Source: Trichoplax sp. H2
Lineage: Eukaryota; Placozoa; Uniplacotomia; Trichoplacea
Direction: 5' to 3'
NCBI GenBank assembly: GCA_003344405.1
Contig: NOWV01000186.1
Location: 90,943-154,942, forward strand
Length of the DNA stretch: 64,000 nucleotides
Within the stretch, counting starts at the first letter, position 1, and every line of letters starts with the position of its first letter. Below the pieces are notes generated by a model. It had not been told where the DNA came from. It saw only the letters and a list, made by a program, of their open reading frames with translations, and searched no databases. This document shows, piece after piece, positions 1 to 13,100 of this stretch. Made by a program: the position numbers and the translations under genes.

Positions 1-2060
1 ATCTGAGAACACGTGGTTCAGGAGGAAATAAAGCACGAGATAGACGATATATATTTGATAGAGAAACTTGGATGTTGGTGTTATTACAACAAAATTGATG
101 AAAACTCATCGAGTTATCGTTGGGACAAATATCAGATTCTCCATAAAAGGGTGATACTAAAATGGTGTTTTGACCAAATGGTTGTGGTTGATTATCACTG
201 AAACCACCATCAATGTAATGCTGTAAAGAAGAATGATCCATCATTAATCTAGACAAGACTACTATATCAATGGGTATTGAGGGAAGATTGAGAAAAATAG
301 CTTAAATCAATATGCATGTGCGTATTATTAATAAAACTTATTAATATACAGTAGGTATTCTTTTAACTGCGTTTTACGCGTATGCTGTCTTTTACCTCTC
401 CGCGATAAATGATCGGTGTCATTCCAGACCAAATTGGAACAAAGCTACTGGTGCATAACGCCTAGAAATGATGTAACAGAATCTATTAGAAATCTTTCAT
501 TTTCCAAAGTACTGTAGAATAGGTAGGTATGTTATAGATTACATGTAACAAAGAGCAACTATATGCATTTCATGTTGAGGAATGACTATCAAAAAATGCG
601 TATCCATCGGGTTTGATTAAAAAAATATTCATTGTTTTTTAGCTACATAAATTATTCATTTATCCTACTTATTTTCCTTCTTCAGGAAGAAACTGTTATA
701 AAATATTGAATAGATGGTATCGCATTTTAAAAAGTTTGTAATGAATAAGGAATTCAATGATGCAACATATGCATTATTTCAATTTAAAAATTGTCACAGT
801 AGAAATGAAAAGGGTCGCATAATACGCGAGATTATAATATGACACATTAGTCTAAATAATAGGGTTAATCCGATAGCTGTCGGTGCCATTAGAATGAGGT
901 CAACACTGTCAACTTTGAAACTTCTAGAAAATTTTTAATGTCGTTTCTAGTAACTTATTAATTAATTATAGGAGTAAAATAAAAAATTTTCTGGGTGGCA
1001 TTTTACCGTCGACAGGAAGAGACATTCCCGCCTAGTATGTCTGTAACCTATACAGCGTTTGAATCAACCCAAAACACTATAAGCATTTCTATCGATCTAG
1101 TGAGAAATGAGTAAGGTCACCAGGTGGATTTAATCGATTTAGAATATGGAGAAAACGGTCATAACGTGAGTTTAAATTATCTCTCGATGAAGATTATTGA
1201 TTATTGCTTCATCTTGCTTCTGAATCATCTCCATTTCAGAGTTTATGTAGTGTATAAGCAGGCTATGATAGCGATCGATGACTGTTTAATACAAGAGATC
1301 TTGCCTATACTGTTTCCTATATTCCAACTAAATCAACGGCGATGATTTGTAACGGATACATAAACAAAGAATCAAAATAAACGCCTGATGGCGCACTAGT
1401 AACAAAAAAACTCGTCGTATATACTAGCAGAAAATTTCAATATTTTAAAAGTTTAGGCTCAAAGTATAATCATGACTATTTTATTGCAAACAGTGATAAC
1501 TGAATATCTCTATAATGGAATGGAGAATTTAACTCATTTTGTTACAGGATAATGCTACGAGATTAACCATCAATGCATGGGAATTTTTTTTATTTAGCAT
1601 GACAGGCAATCGATGCGGTTGAGTTGCTGTAAGTGCAAGAATCTTTTTACCGTTGGCTTACCTCTATGAGATCATTTTTACTATGAAATTCCGATATCAT
1701 GACATTTTGCATATCAGACAAACGTGTCAAGGATATAAATAAACGGCCAGAAACAATTTCATGAACGTTGTCAGGAGCGAAACTGGCTAACAATGTGGAT
1801 AATGTCTTGGTAATGTTAAACTTGGGATTATAGGGTCCTAAGGATGATGAACGAATACTTTTCACCACTTTCATCATCTCATTGGTAATTAATCCTAGAG
1901 GACAATCCACAAGTAAAACAAGGCCTGATAAAGCGCCAGCACTAGCACCACTAACAGAACGGAGGCTGTTCACAAATTGTGGTGCATGTTCCTTTAAACA
2001 TGATACCACGCCAAGATGATAAAGACCTAAAAAACCACAACCCGCTAGAGAAAGATTCAT
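1..2060 (-). CDS. PNPLA-1: patatin-like phospholipase, PNPLA2/ATGL-like (3' end outside window)
   Basis: Three exons are visible: 1662-2060, 396-461 and 1-220 (continuing off the left edge), all joined in phase 0. The N-terminus has the patatin oxyanion loop GCGFLG (residues 7-12) and the nucleophile elbow GASAG with Ser40. Exon 2 codes for a Cys-rich FVPIWSG segment, and exon 3 opens with YIDGG, placing the catalytic Asp at 159, followed by [11 protein letters not shown] and LFPPEP motifs. These are characteristic of the PNPLA2/3/4 family, whose best-known members hydrolyse triacylglycerol or retinyl esters at lipid droplets. The start is the Met just before the oxyanion loop, the same position as in both paralogs in this window. 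Intron 1 is about 1.2 kb. No active-site residue is missing in the visible part. The C-terminal half cannot be judged. Confidence 0.88.
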
Positions 2061-5000
2061 GGTCGATCGTTGGGTAGCGCATTGACGAGTTAATCCTTTT
2101 CAATTGATCCTGCTTGTCTCTGTACGAGTAACCAACTCCTGAATGGATACTGATTTCTAGTTTGTTCTTGCAGCAAGATAATGCAGAGTTCAGAGATGGA
2201 CTAGAATTCTACGGGTATATGCACTTGATCGACTAAAAGATGGAGCTGAAGGATGGCCTCGATGATCCAGTCTACTGGTTGGCGCAATGATAGCAATAAA
2301 TTTAAACTTAATGTAGTACGGTAATGATCTTCCTCTCCCAACTCTATAAATTGGTCAAAGTAATAGTAGAGTATTTTTGCACTTAAAGAATGGTGTAGAT
2401 TCTCTCGATCCAAGTCTACAACGTCCAATCGACAAGGATAAAGCAATAAAAACCAATGATCAAGGTATAAAATGTAAATGATGAATTGGATTTCGATCAA
2501 GAAGTGAATAGAAATTCTATGGAGAATAAAGCAAGCGCGAGCACGTTGTATTCTTTTTTTGTTAGATAATAAGTTGATAACGACTCAAGGAGTACAGTAG
2601 ATAGCGATGATCAAAAACAGTAGAGTAAACAAACCAACCTAAAAATAAACGTTGCCATAGTCAAGGGTCCAATGTCATGGAGCGTGAAATAGGCTTGAGT
2701 ATAGCGGATAAAGAGCAATCGAGTTTTGCCTCGATTGGACTTATTTATGGACATCTTGCAATCAGGCCATCGCCTGCATCACGTGAGTAACGCGATCGAT
2801 CGACAAAACAATACAATAGGAGGTGATTTGGTGGGTGGTGCCAGGGGTGGACGGGAGGCTAACAACAGACAATGGGTATCGACTGAGTAGTGCAGTTTGT
2901 ATAGGCTTAGCGACTCGTTCGCGTTATTACACTGTGATGGTTGTCCTATTGTCCTGTTTACAGTACTGTGTACTGTGCACTGTAGGCTATTTCGGGGGTG
3001 GTGCCATGGGTGGGGAAAGAATGTGTCGAGTCAGGCAGGCATGGCCTTACTCGTAGCCGGTGGTCATCCATGACTGAGATTCGTCGACAACTGCTATACT
3101 GAGTATTGTACATAATGGACTGAATGCGACATAATTAATAGCGTTTTTTTGACAGCTGGCTAACGCATACTCTACCAGACATATAGCCAACATAGACGAT
3201 CGGAGACTCGTTTGCGTACTTAACCCTTGCAATTGCATCCATTTGAGACAAGTTCACAAATGAAATTTCTTCTTCATTTCATCAACTAGACGCTCAACAT
3301 GGTCTAAATTCGACATTTCTAGGCATATTATGTCTTACTTTGAGTAATCCTTGATGGATACTGTACTGTAGTGCTAGCATGCGGCAAGCTATTGCATCGT
3401 TGCACTCAATCCAAGCGATATATCTCTATGTAAACTAGATATCCATTGCAGCAAGCGGTCCATGAACTCGCTATCAAGCTGTTGATGGATTAAAACAACA
3501 ACAAATCTTTCTTGCTAGACAGAAAGGACTCAACTAGACGCAATCATAGGCTATCCACTCTTTCTAGTATGCATCGATTATTCTGAAAATATCATACGAT
3601 AATACAAGTCAAATGGATCATTGCAATAGACGAGGTTGATTACAATATGAACGCAGAATAAACAAACATCCACGCATTCGCTACCACGGAATGTAGAATC
3701 GGGAAAGGTTCAGGGTCATAACAAAGACTGAAGGCAACAAGAAATGCGCTGTCCAGCCCAACACCAACTCCAAGCGAGGAGGATGATTGATTGAGTGACA
3801 GGGGTAACTTTACGACCAATTCTCACTACAAAGAACTTTCACACGCTAATCTTGCCATGCTATTGTACGACTAGCTTTTAAATGGGAAATTCATCAATTG
3901 CCCATTTCAACATCGATACCTTACCCTTTGATCCGACATCATCATTGATTGGATTATTCAACGATTACAATAGCGTTTAAACAACTAATTGACACTAGGC
4001 TATAAGCACTGAAGCTGGAAAGAGTATTCATGATATCCATTAGCATGGTTTATTGGGGACTTTCGAACCCCGTAGGTCATATAATTCTTGGCCATATGGA
4101 GCAAAATATTGCTTGATACAATAGTCCATTTTAGTTGTAGAATCATCATAATGTCAGCAGTGAACATCATTGTAATCTGTTATTAAACAAGAAGCGGTCA
4201 TGAGTTAAAAAAAATTATCTTAGTGTTGCCGGTTATGCTGAGGGAAAATGTTTATTCATTCAACTCGGTCCCTTATGAAAATATAGGACTAGACGATCAT
4301 TCCCTTGTATTCTAAATCAATCGACTCTAGTATACAGCAACATACGTAACATCCAACTTAATCATCGATTGGATATCTTTCTATGACCTTCGTGACAATC
4401 CCATCAAGTCAATAAAAAAGACTTCATAATAGTTCAATGAATTTTGTAAATGAGTAGCAGTATTTTACAGGCCCATAATGTAATTTACGCACGGTAATGT
4501 TAATTATATATATAAATTAATAGCATACCGTATACATTGAGTTGAATACCATTATTTATGCTACATGTATTAACAGTACGTCTAAAGATTCTACGTACTT
4601 CATTTGCATCGATTTAGAACATGAAATACCATTATGGTTTGTAAAGTAATTTAGAAATGTTAGCCATACTCAGTACAGTAGTAGCCTACTGTACGCGTAG
4701 ACTCGTACTTTAATTCATTCATTCGATATTCTTGGCGATACAGAGCGAACATACGTCTACTTCACCAATATTGACTATATTTAAATAAATAATAGTTGTA
4801 GCAAGTCATGCTAATATATGCTTAATTTTATATTACAATATCCGAAATTCTATCTTGACCTACAAGTTAAACCAGAAATATCAAAGATACAAATAGAATC
4901 GTTTATATTCTACATCGAACCTAGTAGATAGATGTACATATATATATATATACTCTATATAGTAAGTTATATTTGCATACACCTACGTTTATCTTACTAT

Positions 5001-7169
5001 AAACAATGAATGTTACCCTGATCCATAAGCTTTCTGAAAACATCCGGTATGCGAATCAATACGACATCATACAATTCAATTTTTAAATAACATCAAAAAT
5101 ACAGTTGTGATCATACGTCTACGCGTATCTATGAGTTGACATACGAGAAGAACATAAATTATACCCGCTCATACCGATGGTGATTTTATCTCACTATCAA
5201 TGTTTGGATCCCATTCCCACCAATAAAGCATTCTACAGATATCAAACATCCTCGTAAGTCGATAACATATTAGGCAGTTAGTATTGTTAATCCTATTCGA
5301 GAGGTAATTGTGATCACACGTCGATACCAGCGCGTGTACCGAAGTCTCATACACCTCATTTTAATTCCATTCTCACTCATTAGGTGATCTACCGTACAAG
5401 CATCAGCTAAATTATTAGTGATACAGAAATAGCCATATATCTACGTCAATGATTACTTTTGTATCGCAAATTGTACCCTTTCATAATGAATTGAATCTAA
5501 CTAGTAAACATTAAGTGTTTAATTCCATCCTGCTCCATAAGGTAGTCAGGAATATCAATATACAAATCAATAATACTACACAAACTTAGATTGAATGCTA
5601 TTGGAGATAATTCTAACCATACGTCTAGTCTATACACGCATGTATGTATATATATGCAATACATACAGCGAATTATGTCTTGTTTATACCTAATTTTAAC
5701 CTTAATATCAACATTAAATTCCTCCATGGTCCATCTGGAAATATCAAGTACACAAATTAGAAGCGTCCTATGCTTAATATTATTCGTTGTTATACGTCTA
5801 GACAAGTATATGCATACAGTATATAAGTGATATGTTAGTACCTAATCTGATTTAACCGCCCATATCAAAGTTTAATCACAATCAAGAAGGTCATGTAGAA
5901 ATGGCAATAACATGATATAATGCATACCTTATTTGTTATATAGAAAATATAAGTATACAGTGTTTGAATAAAGTGGTACTGGCTGATTACGCTCATAATG
6001 AATGATACTGCCTTATTAATGAGTACAAAAAATTCGGTATATACAGTAGTAGAAATGGATTATATATATATGTATAACAGAACCAGCAACCGGTATAAGA
6101 ACAATTCTACCTATTACTGCAGTTATGTCAACCTCAGCATATGTTGTTTGAGTTTAAAAGTGAAATAGCAGATGTTCGAAAACACCCCAATGTCATACAC
6201 ATTAATTTATTTGTCCTATGCTTTAGCTGATGTAGAAATGAATGAATAAGAATTGAGCCATACAAGATCTAGCACGATAAATAGCAGCCATGACTAAATA
6301 CGTAATTCAATATTCATTAAATAGGGCTGTTGACAAGATAAATGATAAAGCAGTTTTTAAATAAAAAATAAAATCAATATGGTATATCGCGCATCCATTA
6401 ATGATAAAGCCCACACGCCTACCTCATTAAGTGATTCGATTAACCATAACAAGAAAGAAAATAAACACTACTGACATCATTTGAGGACATTTTGTGGCTA
6501 TTGCCTGATGATGATTATTTATCAAAGAAATCAGTCTAATATAAATCGCTCTATTACAATAGTAGAATCGGCTGATTAGCATCTGTCCGGATCAATTAAT
6601 TAAATAAAAAATCTTTACCATTTTTGTTTTATCTATACGAGAAAAGAAATTTACAAATAACAATTGCATCGCATAACTAATAAATATTACTAACATTAGA
6701 GCCAGTGAGTTTAGTAAACTAATTAACCATCGGTTTTGCGCCTATTACACATAAATAAAATTATAATTTCAAGCATTATTCAAACTGCCAGTTCTAGAAG
6801 CAACATACAGTTTAGTGTCGACAATAAATTAAGTAAACAGAGTTCGAAGAAATAATATACGGAATGATTTAAGTAATTTCTGATTCATTTACAGGATACA
6901 TTATCTATAAGTACATCAAGGAAATAACAAAATCCCCTAAATGTTAAATATTAAGTTTTCTATCATTCGTACTATTTGCTGAATGATTAATCGTAAGGTG
7001 TGTCTGCTTATAACGGTATGTTAAAAAATTAGGTCAGATTTAACATCCAATGCATTTAGTCTAAAATGATCGTAAGCCTGTCCTATCAACTCATTATAGC
7101 CAAATATCGTCTTAGCTTACAAAAAAATTCTATACTATTGCTATAATACACGTAGCAACGCAACAAATT
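2061..7169. other. Intergenic stretch without a recognised gene
   Basis: About 5.1 kb separate the PNPLA-1 start from the end of the carboxypeptidase gene. Open frames here are short (100 codons or fewer), overlap on both strands and match no family I recognise. The only structure I see is the degenerate repeat array at about 4.4-5.85 kb and short AT runs such as the one near 4940. Confidence 0.6.
4400..5850. repeat. Degenerate tandem repeat array, roughly 170-200 bp period
   Basis: A block recurs with heavy divergence. Each unit contains a word close to ATACGTCTA (near 4576, 4751, 5113, 5617 and 5793; a variant near 5301) and a segment resembling GAAATATCAA followed by ACAAAT (near 4880 and 5750, with variants near 5245 and 5550). 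Spacing is irregular, so this looks like an old array with losses. No coding potential is apparent. Confidence 0.45.
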
Positions 7170-10100
7170 TTATTTATGGATACTTAATGCTCTACGTAAA
7201 TCTTTTACTGTAGTCACGGTAAATTTGGAAGTGGTCGATAATTTTGGTCGACCTTCATGATGACGAAGTAATTGTGAAGCAATAGAATCATCACATGTTA
7301 AATTATTGACTTCTAGCTTTCCCAGTGTATCATTCGGTGTTAGCACTTGACCATTTCCATTACTAAAAGCAAGATGATAGGAAGAAATATCTTAAAGCCT
7401 GATAGATACAACCTAAGAATCCTTGCCTATAAGTTAACTAATGCGATATTTAAAAATAAATGAAAATTTACCTGAATTGACGATGTGTTCGATGAGAATG
7501 GGATGACTTGTCTGTTCTTATTTTTGTCTGATCTCCAGTATCCCCATTTGTCTTTCTAATATTCACTTCACGCACAGATGCTCCGGTTGAGTCATTAGAA
7601 ATATTTCGATAGGAGGCTGGTCTATGAGATGGTCTATAATTATATTTTTGGCCGGAATCACGAGAATTGAGAGTTACATTCTAAAAAAGAAATAAGAAAA
7701 GTCGATTAGTTAGTGACCTAAAGTTATAAAATAGAGGTTAATGTGTTTGGTGTAGCAAATCCTTGACAGTATGTGAAAATAATTATACCCTCGATCTACT
7801 GTGTAGTTCATTAGAACGATATGCTCTATTTTATAATGCAGAGTTAATCGTATTTTTATTACCTTGACCATTGGATCTTTCTGTAGCTGGAGATCGACTG
7901 TCATTTTCCCATTTCGTCCAGCTGTAGCGGCACGATTACCAAATTCATTGCGGGTAGAGCGATTATTGCTTCCGTTTTTGATGTCTAGTAAATCTAGATC
8001 AATATTAAAAAGAACTAAAAATTTGTCTAATACCAAAAATTCAAATTAGAAGAGCTATCCCTCTGTACTACGCTCATCATTCATATAATGCTAGTATGGC
8101 AACACCGAATAAAGCTGAGCAAGTGTTCATAACAACTTACCTCCATCGATCATTTCATGTCGGGTATCTTCACCTCGCCGCAATGCAGGTGCACTCTTTC
8201 CTCGTAAGCAATGCGCTCCATAGGCGCTCAAGCTACGACTATAAGCAGTTGGAGGAATTGTACTATGTTCTATTTGAGTTGGAATTTCTTGCACTGATAA
8301 TACTGGTGGTGGCGGAACACTACATTACAGAAAGGAATGAAAGAGTTAAGGTTCGATTATAGTTTATTCGAATCCATACTTTCAATATAAGTATTCCATT
8401 CTAGGTTATCACTTACTTCCGTAATAATGATTCAATATCTCCAAATGAATTTATATTATGAATACGATTCGATTGCGGCCGTTGAGAGTTGCGATCTAGA
8501 GCTTTAAATATATACAGATAAGAAGCAATCAGTAATTAAAAATCATTTGCATTTACTAGTAAGAAGATAGCGCCTATCATTATTCATTAGCCAGAAAAAA
8601 TACTAAATAGTGACTACGTTAGTATTGCAAGTAACTACCATCTAAAACAGCCCACTGTCTAGAAAATGAACGTCGACTCGTATCATAAGGATAGAGCATG
8701 AACTTGTAATCAAATTATAACCTTCAACTACTCAAATTACTTTAATTAATCGGTCTAACAAATTAACGTAAAATAATATTTCAATAATATTCTTCACGGT
8801 AGTGTAACAAATAAATTCATTTATCAATCTACCATCGCGGCTCAAAAACAAAATATCCTGTTGATTGAAAATTTCTTAAGATAGAATGATTAAAGACTGT
8901 ATATAAATATTCTCTAATAACATTGGTACAGCATATTATTCTAAATTGTATCTTGATTATTATTATAAAGTAAAGTGTACCATAAGTAGGCTGCACATCT
9001 AGTTCGTTATAGTTTAAAATAGATACTAGATACTTATTATCAAGGTGGAGTTTTTAAGAAATGAGATAACTTCATAAATTGCAAAGAGATTATAAATATC
9101 ATATGACGATAATGAATTCTTAATCCTCAAATAGTTATTAATAGTTATTGCCTTACGTCCACTATTAATTTACAAAATCGATATTGCAATAAAAATATCA
9201 TGATCTGTTCCTAATAAGGTATGATTAGAGATATCACAATTGTCAAGCCAAACCAACATTAATCGACTGAGAAAAGCAAAACGGTTATTCTATATACCTT
9301 TATTTTGTTTTATTCTTGATTGAGCAGGTAGTTTTAAATTCTGTAATTCCTAGCAAATAATGGTTGAGTTATCAAGTAAAATGATAATTCATAACGTTTA
9401 GCAATTTTGAATAATGAATTAGAAATAAATTAATTTATGTGTTTACTCTCTTAGCGGCTCGTTCCTCCAAACGCTCTTGTATATAAATGGGAACACCATC
9501 CGGTTTTCTATCACTTTTACCGTTTTCTCTTCTGAAAACAAATCTCTGAAAAAAATTATATCCGAAAATTTTCTCATCTTAATAATGTTTACATAAAGTT
9601 AATTAATTATTCAACTTCACAAATGAGATCTTTAGTTGGCAGTGAGCGCTTTAAAATCTTATTAGACCAGTATTTACTTTTAATTTTCCATTATGTCCAT
9701 TGGAAGGTTTAAATTCTATCGCTACGAGTTTTGTACTTTCAGTTGAGTCATTCTGAATTAATTTTCATGTTAGACGTTAAATAGAATTCAATCATTTCTA
9801 CTAATTCAATTTGATTATAAAATATTAAACCTTTTGGCGCATCATCGGATCTGCTGTATAAGGCCTAGTTTGAGAGTGTTGGTTTCGCCTTTGGCTTCGC
9901 TCTTTTCTACTACGTAACTTCTTAACCTTCATAGAAATTAAAATCAGTTAGCGTAATATACGACTAACTTTCTATACTTTAAAGGGATATATATTAATTA
10001 TTTTCTACATTTGTACGAGATTGAGACGCTATCCACGATTTTTGCTCTAAAATACCTTTTTTCCGTCGGAGACAACTAAATTGACAATGGAACCATCCGA

Positions 10101-13100
10101 TAGTGAGCTATTTGAGCCTTCAGTGCTAATTAATGATTTAAAATTTGAAATTAATGATTGCATTTCTTATCCTAAACTAACATAATTACTTTTACAACAC
10201 CAGCGTATAAATGATATCCGCCAATATTGAGACAACTTTACTCTAATATCTAAAGCAGCCAATTATAAAATTAATGTTAATTAAATCCTTCCACTTACTC
10301 AGATTCGACTTCGGATAGATATTTCCTGACAATTTTTTCGTTTAAATCGGTATGTCTGCCTTTATCTCTGAACTTTTGCATTAATTTCTCTTTAATATCA
10401 TCCACTAGGTCGCAATAAATGGTTTGAACCTTAATTATTAAAATTGTAGAAATGGCAAACTATTAGTTTTCGAAGCCTTAGTTTTTAATCTCATGGTAGC
10501 CAGCCTCTTATTATGGATATTTTTTAGTACTTCAGTTTAAATTAAGATATAGAGCAAAATGGGAGTTACTAGTCTTACACTCTATCTTCTAATCATAAAA
10601 GTAAACAATATTTTTACTAACTCCACTTTGTGAATGCAGATCCACATCAAATTAATGAACTTAAAATCTTATAGAGATAAGTTTATTAAAAGCGTCCATG
10701 TACCAGCACTATTACTTTAATATATCTACCCTAAATCTTACTTCAATCTTGTAGAATTTAGTTTCATGTGAAGATATTGTAATTTAGTAATTTTAAGAAT
10801 AAATTTTTTATAGAATCATTACAGATAGATGGAAGATTAACTCAAGAATTACATTGCATCATATTTGTTACCTTAGAATTATCCGGATCGCAGTAATCCA
10901 ATACGGTATCACATAGAGCTGTTCCTAATGATTCAAAGTCCAGCGTTGTAAATTGAGTACCTGATTTTCGACCTAATGTTGATCCACAAAAGGAAGTCTA
11001 GATCGAAATAGGACATCTATTAGACGAATTTAAGCATATGGAAATGTCCATCTTATCCATGATACTAATTTTAAATAAATTAGAATCAAGATGGAAATAT
11101 CTGATTTAAAAATTGAAGTATGTAATGCTTAGGGGACTGTACAATTTGATAAAATAAAGGAATAAAAAACTAATCGTAATTGTAAACTCTTCTCTTTATC
11201 CAGGGTATTCAAATTCATCTAAATATGCTAATAGAACTGCAAAGTTTTAGCCATACCTCGTATGTAAAACTATTCATAATGCCTAGCCGCCACATTGTCA
11301 CACGAGCTGTTCCCTCCTAGAATGGAACAGATAAGATTATTGATAATGCTGAGTCAATAAAGATATAAATGGGCTAAGTAGCAATTTGTAATTTATACGA
11401 AACAGTAGCAGTTAAGTTACCTTATATTTTTGTACTTTAAATTTGCAGCTTCGAAAAGAGAACTACAATATCAAGCAGGATGGAACATTGTTGACTATTA
11501 GTCGAATAATTCGTTACAAATAATACGACAAGGATGAATTACAAGAATTAAACGAAAACGTTATTCTATAAAAGTTTTTACGTTGTATAGCGATGGATTT
11601 TAACTGAGTTTTTACGGGAAAAATCATGTTTAATAAAATGACGATACTCTGTAATTCGTTGCTTGAGATCAAGTATCGATCCCAGTTTGAGCTTTATTTC
11701 AGAAGCTGCAACTACAGATTACTATATTGAATGTATTCCAGTATAATATTCCAGTATAATATGGATCACATGTTAATATCATTAAAAGCTACGGATAAGT
11801 TATATAAAATAACAAGAACTAAAACACATTTATCCATCAGACAATCCCATAATGATAGAAAATAGAATTACTAAAACTCTCAAAAGATTGATTTAATGTC
11901 TAACGGAATCATGAAGATAATTGAAGCATACCAAATCTTTAGCATTTTTCGACATCATGGATGGAAATATTCGTTCCTTCAACCATCGTTCATGACTTAG
12001 CCTACAGTCAATGAGTAAATTCAATTTAAATAAATTAAAACAGTGATTGCCAATTCTATCTTGCATTCTCTAAGATTAAGCATTACATTGATTGTACGAT
12101 ATTAATAAATATACTAAAGTTTTCTAGACATAGAATTTGTGTCTCTAAGTTAATCAATTTCAAGCATTATAAAAATTTGATGTAACAGGAAATGATACCA
12201 CTGTATTGTGCTACAATTTTGTCCTAAATTATTATACCCGTTTTCACATCCGTATATAAAGGAATTTTGCTTCTTACTGTGTCCATGTAAATCGCAATAT
12301 AATATAATCTCTCGTTCTTTTAATAGCCTATAATAAGACATTGATTATGTTATCATCGTTTTATAAATTACTGTAAAAAGATATCTAAAAGCTCAACTAT
12401 AGAGATATAATGTAGTAGAATTAGGAATACTTGGAGCGATACTTCGTATTTCTAAGCTAATTTAGTCCATTTTGCCCTTATATAATACATTATATTTCAT
12501 AATCTTGCTCACTTTTGAACCAATTTTCGAATATGATATACTGGAGGATACGCCGAAGCTAAACTAGTGTTATAACTACGGTTTAGATCGCGGCCAATTA
12601 ATGAACAACGGTAATTGCCGACAATAACACCATCAGGATTGATCATAGGAACAATTTTAAATATAAACATCTCTCGAAGTAGCTAAAAGTAAAAGAAACA
12701 TCATGTTAGGTCCTAAAATGGATCAGTATTCTACTTCCGAATGACTGAAATTGTATACCAGAGCATCATCCGTAGAGCCGGTAACATAGTCTAAAAATCC
12801 TTTCATAACCCAACTTGCGTTAGCTTCTCCTGGATGAACTCGAGCTGTTACTATTACAGTCCTTTTTGGCTATCAAGAAATAAAGAATATGTTAAAAATT
12901 CAGCTGTAGTACAGTATTAAAATGTTGGATAATCCATTTCTTATACAGTGAAGAAATCTTTTATCAATGCATTTTAATTTTTATCAAGTAATCTTACTTT
13001 GGCAAGAGAATTGGAAGAAGGTGAAGTTACTGTAACTACATAGACATGATTACCAGCGATAGTTTGACATAAAATTCGTAATTTACAAAATTCTTTCTTA

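Noticed and set aside
2201-3238. Small open frames on both strands (up to 99 codons)
   Set aside because: They overlap each other, lack splice partners and show no recognisable domain, as expected of random AT-rich intergenic DNA.
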